A stretch of 64,000 nucleotides of DNA from Planctomycetota bacterium (GTDB lineage: Bacteria; Planctomycetota; SZUA-567; H5-PLA8), in NCBI GenBank assembly GCA_016200135.1, contig JACQFI010000050.1, forward strand, positions 1 through 64,000, written 5' to 3'. Both the position numbers and the translations under genes were made by a program. The notes below the pieces were generated by a model, which ran no database searches, had not been told where the DNA came from, and saw nothing but the letters and a program-made list of their open reading frames with translations. Of this stretch, positions 59,978 through 64,000 are shown one piece after another; position 1 is the first letter of the stretch, and each line of letters opens with the position of its first letter.

Positions 59978-61502
59978 ACGCGCCGACCATGGCGCGCCCA
60001 ATCTCTTCCTTCCCCACTCCGCGAACCCCGGCCTCCTTCAAGCGCCCGTTGTACAGAACCGCGACGCGGTCCGAGAGGCGCAGGACTTCGTCGAGGTCCG
60101 AAGAGATCAGCAGCACCGCGGCGCGGTCCTTCCGCGCGGCATCAAGCAGCCGCGCATGTACGGACGCGGCCGCCGCGACATCCAGGCCACGTGTGGGGTT
60201 GCATGCAAGAATGACTTTGGGATGCCGGGAGAGTTCGCGCGCGATGACCACCTTTTGCTGGTTGCCGCCGCTCAAGCTTCCCGCCGGGAGAACCGGATCG
60301 GGCGGCCGGACTTCGTAATCCGCGAGCTTCGGCCCCGCCATAGCGGAGACCCTGTGCCGATCGATCAGCGGCCCGCGCCCGAACGGATTCGGCCGCGCGA
60401 AGGCCTCGCGCAAGATCAGATTCTCCGCGAGCGAGAACTCGAGCACGAGGCCCTCGCGCTGGCGGTCGGAAGGAATATAGGCGATGCCCGCCTCCGCCCG
60501 ACGGCGGATATTCATCGCGAGCAGGTCCGCGCCCGCGAGCCGGAGTTGCGCGCCGGGCGCAGGCCTTAGCGTGCCCGCAATTGCGCCGGCGAGTTCGTCC
60601 TGGCCGTTACCCTCAACGCCCGCGATGCCGAGGATCTCACCGGTGCACAGCGCAAACGCGGCGTCGTGCAGCCCGGTCCCGCTTGCCGCGGGCACGCTGA
60701 GCGCCTTCGCTTCTAGGATAATCTCGCCGCCGGACACCGGGCGTTCCGCGTTGATCTCGCGCGCCTCGCCGACCATCTTGCGCGCGAGGTCCTCCGCGGT
60801 AAAGCCTGTGAGCGGACCCGCGAAGACCGTCTTGCCGCGGCGCAGGACGGTAACGTCCGACGCGAGCGCGAAGACCTCGTCGAGTTTGTGCGTGATCAGC
60901 ACGATCGTGCGGCCCGCCGCGCGCAGGCGCTCGAGCGTCGTGAAGAGCGCCTGGACTTCCGGCGGCGCAAGCACGGCGGTGGGTTCGTCAAGTAGCAGGA
61001 TGCGCGCGCCGCGCGCCAGGGCTTTCAGGATCTCGACACGCTGCCGCAGGCCGACGGAAAGATCTTCGACGCGTGCACGCGGATCGACGGAGAGGCCCGT
61101 CTCTTCGGAGAGCTTCTCGACTTCAGCCTCGTAGCGTTTTGAATCAAAACGCAACCCTAGCGATGACGCACGGCGTCCAAGCGCGACGTTCTCCGCCACG
61201 GTAAAGGCTTCGGCGAGGAGAAAATGCTGGTGCACCATACCGACGCCCGCCGCCACGGCATCCAACGGCGACGCAAAGCGCGCGGCCGCACCGAATACTT
61301 CCACGGAGCCGGCGTCCGGCCGCAGCAATCCGGAAACGATATTCATGAGTGTGGATTTGCCCGCGCCGTTCTCGCCGACAAGGGCATGGATGCTGCCCGC
61401 GGCCACGGAGAGCTCGGCCGCGTCGAGCGCGCGGTTACTGCCGAACGACTTGGACACGCCGCGGCAGGCCAGCGCCGGGATGGACGAAGCGAGATCGGGC
61501 AT
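59976..61502 (-). CDS. Duplicated ABC transporter ATP-binding protein (BMP/sugar type)
   Basis: 508 residues from ATG 61502; codons further upstream are probably not translated. Two ATPase halves. The first has Walker A GENGAGKSTLMNIVSG, signature LSVGLRQRVEILKAL and Walker B ILLLDEPTAV. The second has a degenerate Walker A (GVEGNGQDELAGAIAG), signature SLSGGNQQKVVIARELSRHP and Walker B-like ACNPTRGLDVAAAA. This asymmetric pair is the hallmark of the Rbs/Mgl and BMP (NupO/YufO) families, importing sugars or nucleosides. First gene of the three-gene importer operon. Confidence 0.9.
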   Translation of the reverse strand: MPDLASSIPALACRGVSKSFGSNRALDAAELSVAAGSIHALVGENGAGKSTLMNIVSGLLRPDAGSVEVFGAAARFASPLDAVAAGVGMVHQHFLLAEAFTVAENVALGRRASSLGLRFDSKRYEAEVEKLSEETGLSVDPRARVEDLSVGLRQRVEILKALARGARILLLDEPTAVLAPPEVQALFTTLERLRAAGRTIVLITHKLDEVFALASDVTVLRRGKTVFAGPLTGFTAEDLARKMVGEAREINAERPVSGGEIILEAKALSVPAASGTGLHDAAFALCTGEILGIAGVEGNGQDELAGAIAGTLRPAPGAQLRLAGADLLAMNIRRRAEAGIAYIPSDRQREGLVLEFSLAENLILREAFARPNPFGRGPLIDRHRVSAMAGPKLADYEVRPPDPVLPAGSLSGGNQQKVVIARELSRHPKVILACNPTRGLDVAAAASVHARLLDAARKDRAAVLLISSDLDEVLRLSDRVAVLYNGRLKEAGVRGVGKEEIGRAMVGA

Positions 61503-61584
61503 CCGGGAAGGTTTAGCGCAGAAACGCGCCCGAGCATAGCGAAACGCGGCCATCCCAATGGTCAGACCTGGTCAGACCCACGGC

Positions 61585-62187
61585 TTATGCGAAGCGGCAA
61601 TCCAGTTTCATCGCAGACGTCGCACGGCGCATGTACTCCTTCCACGGTATCTCGACGGTGCCGAACTGTTTGAGATGCGGCGTGACGTATTGAACTTCCA
61701 GTATCTGGAAACCGCGTTCGCGCAGGCGCTCCACCAGCCCCGCGAGCGCAGCCTTCGAGGCATCGGTGACGCGGTGGAACTTGGATTCGGCGCAGAAGAC
61801 CGCGCCGAGTTGCACGCCGTAGGTCCCGCCCACGAGCTTGCCGCCCTGCCAGACCTCGACCGAGTGCGCCTTCCCCTGCTTGTGGAGTTCGCCGTAGACC
61901 TCGAAGAACTTCTTCCCGATCCAGACCGGCCGGCCTTCGGCACAGCCCTTCATTACGCCGGCAAAGTCGCGGTCGTAGGTGAGCTCAAAGGTTCCCGAGC
62001 GCAGCGTCTTCTTCAGCGAGCGCGAAACGTGAAAGCGGTCGAGCGGGATGATCGCGCGCGGGTCGGGCTTGTGCCACGTGTAGACCCCGAACGCCGGCAC
62101 GTACATGGGGAAGAGGCCGTTGCGGTACGCCTCCTCGGCCATCTCGACCGTGAACGCGCGCGTGACCGTAACGATGTCGTCGGGCAT
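61585..62187 (-). CDS. aat: Leucyl/phenylalanyl-tRNA-protein transferase
   Basis: 200 residues from ATG 62187; further in-frame codons upstream cross a tRNA fragment and are not protein. Recognisable blocks include GLFPMYVPAFGVYTWHKPDP (family GLFPM..W.SPDPR), RSLKKTLRSGTFELTYDRDF, and the LVGGTYGVQLGAVFCAESKF segment close to the family LVGGVYGV..GxxFxGESMF. The enzyme adds Leu or Phe to N-terminal Lys/Arg, creating N-degrons for ClpAPS. It follows the importer operon in the same orientation. Confidence 0.85.
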   Translation of the reverse strand: MPDDIVTVTRAFTVEMAEEAYRNGLFPMYVPAFGVYTWHKPDPRAIIPLDRFHVSRSLKKTLRSGTFELTYDRDFAGVMKGCAEGRPVWIGKKFFEVYGELHKQGKAHSVEVWQGGKLVGGTYGVQLGAVFCAESKFHRVTDASKAALAGLVERLRERGFQILEVQYVTPHLKQFGTVEIPWKEYMRRATSAMKLDCRFA

Positions 62188-62243
62188 GTCCGGATTATGC
62201 GGGAGCCCCGCGCGCGACGCCACTGGCGAGCGCGCGCGTTGAA

Positions 62244-62269
62244 TGGCGGCGGGCGAGGGATTCGAACCC
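62244..62269 (-). tRNA. 3' fragment of a tRNA gene (T-arm and acceptor end only)
   Basis: On the minus strand the sequence reads GGGTTCGAATCCCTCGCCCG and ends in CCGCCA: T-loop TTCGAAT, acceptor 3' strand GCCCGCC, discriminator G and encoded CCA. No matching 5' acceptor strand (GGCGGGC), D-arm or anticodon arm lies upstream on that strand, and the T-stem 5' side pairs at only three positions. It is a truncated tRNA 3' end, as left at integrase attachment sites. Confidence 0.75.
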
Positions 62270-62472
62270 AATATGCAGTAAGTAGTTACCGTGTCGAGCA
62301 GCGGTCGCCAGACGTCCACTTTGGGTCCAAATCGTCCTCAAACAGGACAGCCGCAACAAGTTGCCCAAACGCCTCGAGGTAACTTAGGAACAGAATCGGT
62401 TTCCCCTCCTCCCCCTGTTGGGACGTTAGAGAACCACGCCGCAAGCACACCAGGAGCATACAAGAATCTTGA
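62270..62472. other. Gene-free junction sequence right of the tRNA fragment
   Basis: About 200 bp with mixed, less GC-rich composition than the aat side. Reading frames here give short peptides without codon bias, though parts of other frames remain open. I see no promoter or repeat. It is probably degraded coding sequence of the integrated element. Confidence 0.45.
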
Positions 62473-62595
62473 TCTTACAGAAATGAAACCAACGTGGCCG
62501 ATCCCGTCCTCAAGCGTCTCCTCACTACATGGCCGACATTGCCCGAGCACATCAAAGCCGCAATCACAGCTCTTTTGTATACGTGTAGCAGGTAA
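62473..62595 (+). pseudogene. Possible C-terminal remnant of a tyrosine recombinase
   Basis: A 40-residue open tail after an in-frame TGA, ending at TAA 62593-62595. It includes ADPVLKRLLTTWPTLPEHIK and AAITALL. The pattern (L..L...WP.LPE.I+.AI.AL) is one I associate with the last residues of integrase-type proteins in Planctomycetes and relatives. This is a memory-based match without alignment. Its closeness to the tRNA fragment supports the reading; a remnant of another phage-like gene is possible. Confidence 0.35.
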
Positions 62596-62726
62596 TTTTA
62601 ACTGGACTTCATTTGGCAGAACGTTCGGGGTTTTGAACCACCGCTCTAATAAGTTTCGTCACAGTGGCGAGGCAGAACTGAAGCGTATGCACAGTTTGTT
62701 GGACTAGTCTTACATGGAGGAATGAA

Positions 62727-63036
62727 ATGGTAACCCCGTGCCCCACAGATGTGATCGCGATCCCGAAGCCCCTGCGCTGCATACTGCTGTTGGTCCGTCC
62801 GTACGTCGACACCACCAACGTTTTCAAGCCTACCAACGCGTTCGGAAGCCCCTGGCGCCTACGCTTCAGCGTCGTCGATCAAGCCTTTGGTGTGCTTGAT
62901 TGCGCATTCACAATCAGATCCAACGAGCGAATCGTCTCTGCTGTGGCCACTCAGTTGGAGGCGTGGCAGGGTCAACCCTATGTCGAGGGCATCTTCAAGG
63001 CCACTACTCATCGCGATTTCAAGTTGTTGAAACTAA
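62727..63036 (+). pseudogene. Unknown gene interrupted by the IS5-family element
   Basis: Starts at ATG 62727 with GGAGG at ideal spacing, so it was a real gene. About 103 residues precede the insertion, with no signal peptide and no recognised motif (for example RFSVVDQAFGVLDCAFTIRS). Its reading frame then runs into the IS. Rejoining the flanks after removal of one TAA copy gives an open continuation in the same frame. Function unknown. Confidence 0.65.
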
Positions 63037-63940
63037 GAATCCCTAACAAAATGACTTCAGTCGTATGTATGACGGGCAAGCCGATCCTTCATCCATTGGG
63101 GGGGGGCTGGATAAAGGATGAATTGCCATGGCGAAGCTCCTATTGGATGACGCGCTTTGGTCTGAAATTGAACCGTTCTTTCCGCCGCCCAAGAAACGCC
63201 GCAAGCATTTCCCCGGCCGCAAGCCCGTCGAACACCGCACGGCGCTGGCCGGAATCCTGTTCGTCCTGCACGCCGGTATCCCCTGGGAATACCTGCCCGC
63301 CGAGATGGGCTGTTCGGGCATGACCTGTTGGCGCCGCCTGCGCGCCTGGTAAGTGGCGGGGATCTGGGAACGCATTCACCGGGCGCTCCTAGACAAACTG
63401 AACGCCGCCGCGCGCATCGACTGGTCGCGTGCCGTCGTGGACTCGTCCTCCGTCCGCGCCGTGGGCGCGGGGGAGAAAACCGGGCCTAACCCCACCGCCC
63501 GGCGCAAGCACGGCAGCAAGCAGCACCTCCTAACCGACGCGCGCGGCGTGATCCTCGCCGTCCTCCTGACCGCCGCCTCGACTCACGACGTCACCCAACT
63601 GCTCCCGCTGGTGGACGCGCTCCCGCCCATCCGCGGCGGAATCGGCCGGCCACGCCAGCGCCCCGAAAAACTCCTCGCGGACCGGGCCTACGATTCCGAA
63701 CCCCACCGCAAGGCGCTGCGCGCGTGGCATCGAGCCGGTGAGCGCCAAACGCCGCACGCCCCATGGCAGCGGGTTGGGCAGCAACGCTGCGTGATTGAAC
63801 GGACGATCAGCCATTTGCATCGCCCTAGGCGACTCCGCACACGCTTCGATCCTGCCGATTTCATTCACGAAGCGTTCCTTAAAATCGGCTATATCCTCAA
63901 TGCTTGGCGCGCACTAAAATCCTCTTTTTGTTAGGGGTTC
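63037..63940. mobile_element. Complete IS5-family insertion sequence (904 bp) with 3-bp TAA duplication
   Basis: Terminal inverted repeats of about 19 bp: left GAATCCCTAACAAAATGAC (63037-63055), right complement GAACCCCTAACAAAAAGAG (63922-63940), 16 of 19 identical. TAA immediately before (63034-63036) and after (63941-63943) is the target duplication, as in the IS427-type subgroup of IS5. It contains the transposase at 63128-63934. A G-run (GGGGGGGG near 63,100) lies just upstream of the gene. Confidence 0.85.
63128..63934 (+). pseudogene. IS5-family DDE transposase with an in-frame TAA
   Basis: Two parts in one frame: residues before TAA 63350-63352 (LDDALWSEIEPFFPPPKKRR and EHRTALAGILFVLHAGIPWE) and after it, GTG 63353 onward (AGIWERIHRALLDKLNAAAR). 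The DDE residues are in the second half: Asp in AVVDSSSVRA, Asp in LADRAYDSEPH, and Glu in RCVIERTISHLHR. The TAA replaces what would be a CAA/CAG codon between RAW and VAGIW. Either it inactivates the element, or a TAAGTG overlap permits reinitiation of a second polypeptide. Confidence 0.85.
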
Positions 63941-63944
63941 TAAA

Positions 63945-64000
63945 GAGATTCTCGACCAGATTGAGCGCGCTTTCGATGCGTCGTGCGAACGCTGGCGCGG
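63945..64000 (+). CDS. Open frame running off the right edge
   Basis: From 63945 the frame reads EILDQIERAFDASCERWR to the window end, in codon usage like coding sequence. Its start is not visible; the frame is open back to 63,918 inside the IS. It is in a different frame from the interrupted gene, so it may be a neighbour. Too short to classify. Confidence 0.3.

Noticed and set aside
62188..62319. N-terminal extension of aat
   Set aside because: It crosses the tRNA 3' fragment; ATG 62187 gives the normal family start.
62244..62340. A complete tRNA gene
   Set aside because: Only the T-arm and acceptor 3' strand are present; no D-arm, anticodon stem or 5' acceptor strand.
62291..62707. 138-residue plus-strand frame near the tRNA fragment
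   Set aside because: Ser/Pro-rich without RBS; the overlapping 62473-62595 tail in another frame looks more protein-like.

Overview
The window is high-GC, gene-dense bacterial chromosome. Several features point to an uncultured diderm, probably a PVC-type or neighbouring lineage (Lentisphaerota, Sumerlaeota, Hydrogenedentota or an atypical Planctomycetota): lipoproteins, an AsmA-like YdbH/YdbL pair, secreted PQQ-propeller, DUF1080-like and glycoside hydrolase proteins, a GntR-LacI chimeric regulator, an McsA/McsB arginine-kinase pair, and ribosomal proteins with long low-complexity tails. A partial dcw cluster containing an FtsI-type transpeptidase argues against a typical planctomycete. No 16S rRNA is present, so the phylum is an inference.

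Layout. 1-10,700: a degenerate QueD-like protein, a membrane glycosyltransferase, a GDPD-fold protein lacking key residues, mcsA-mcsB, a NUDIX gene with an apparent frameshift, SGNH and M55 hydrolases, a zinc-ribbon membrane protein and an M28 peptidase. 10,880-15,340: mraZ, an 84-residue unknown, rsmH, ftsL and ftsI. 15,341-16,555: a 1.2 kb gene-free stretch packed with short repeats and palindromes. 16,556-29,815 (minus strand): a merged S10/spc operon running rplD-rplW-lepB-rplB-rpsS-rplV-rpsC-rplP-rpmC-rpsQ-rplN-rplX-rplE-rpsZ-rpsH-rplF-rplR-rpsE-rplO-secY-map, with a type I signal peptidase inserted between L23 and L2, a promoter and a large leader hairpin, and no rpsJ, rplC, rpmD or adk.

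29,960-56,740: accessory metabolism and envelope functions. These are a secreted hydrolase, a GH-A-type glycosidase, a type I phosphodiesterase/phosphatase, ydbH-ydbL, a frameshifted PQQ membrane protein, a tightly coupled five-gene minus-strand operon (TIM-barrel isomerase, GH5-like enzyme, unknown, creatininase family, degenerate LarA-like), a DUF4832-like protein, a second PQQ protein, the GntR-LacI regulator divergent from an MDR dehydrogenase, a lipoprotein, a Gfo/Idh/MocA oxidoreductase and a tandem PTPS/QueD fusion. 56,928-62,187: a transglutaminase-like protein, a BMP/nucleoside-type ABC importer (ATPase and two permeases) and aat. 62,244-64,000: what looks like the edge of an integrated element, with a 3' tRNA fragment, a possible integrase C-terminal tail, and an unknown gene split by a complete IS5-family element (63,037-63,940, TAA target duplication) whose transposase carries an in-frame TAA.

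The most distinctive feature is a set of degenerate heptanucleotide (7-bp period) arrays, often as inverted pairs, in intergenic gaps throughout the window, including inside the ribosomal-protein and dcw operons. Different gaps use different 7-mer words but keep the same period. I cannot name a described system that accounts for them.
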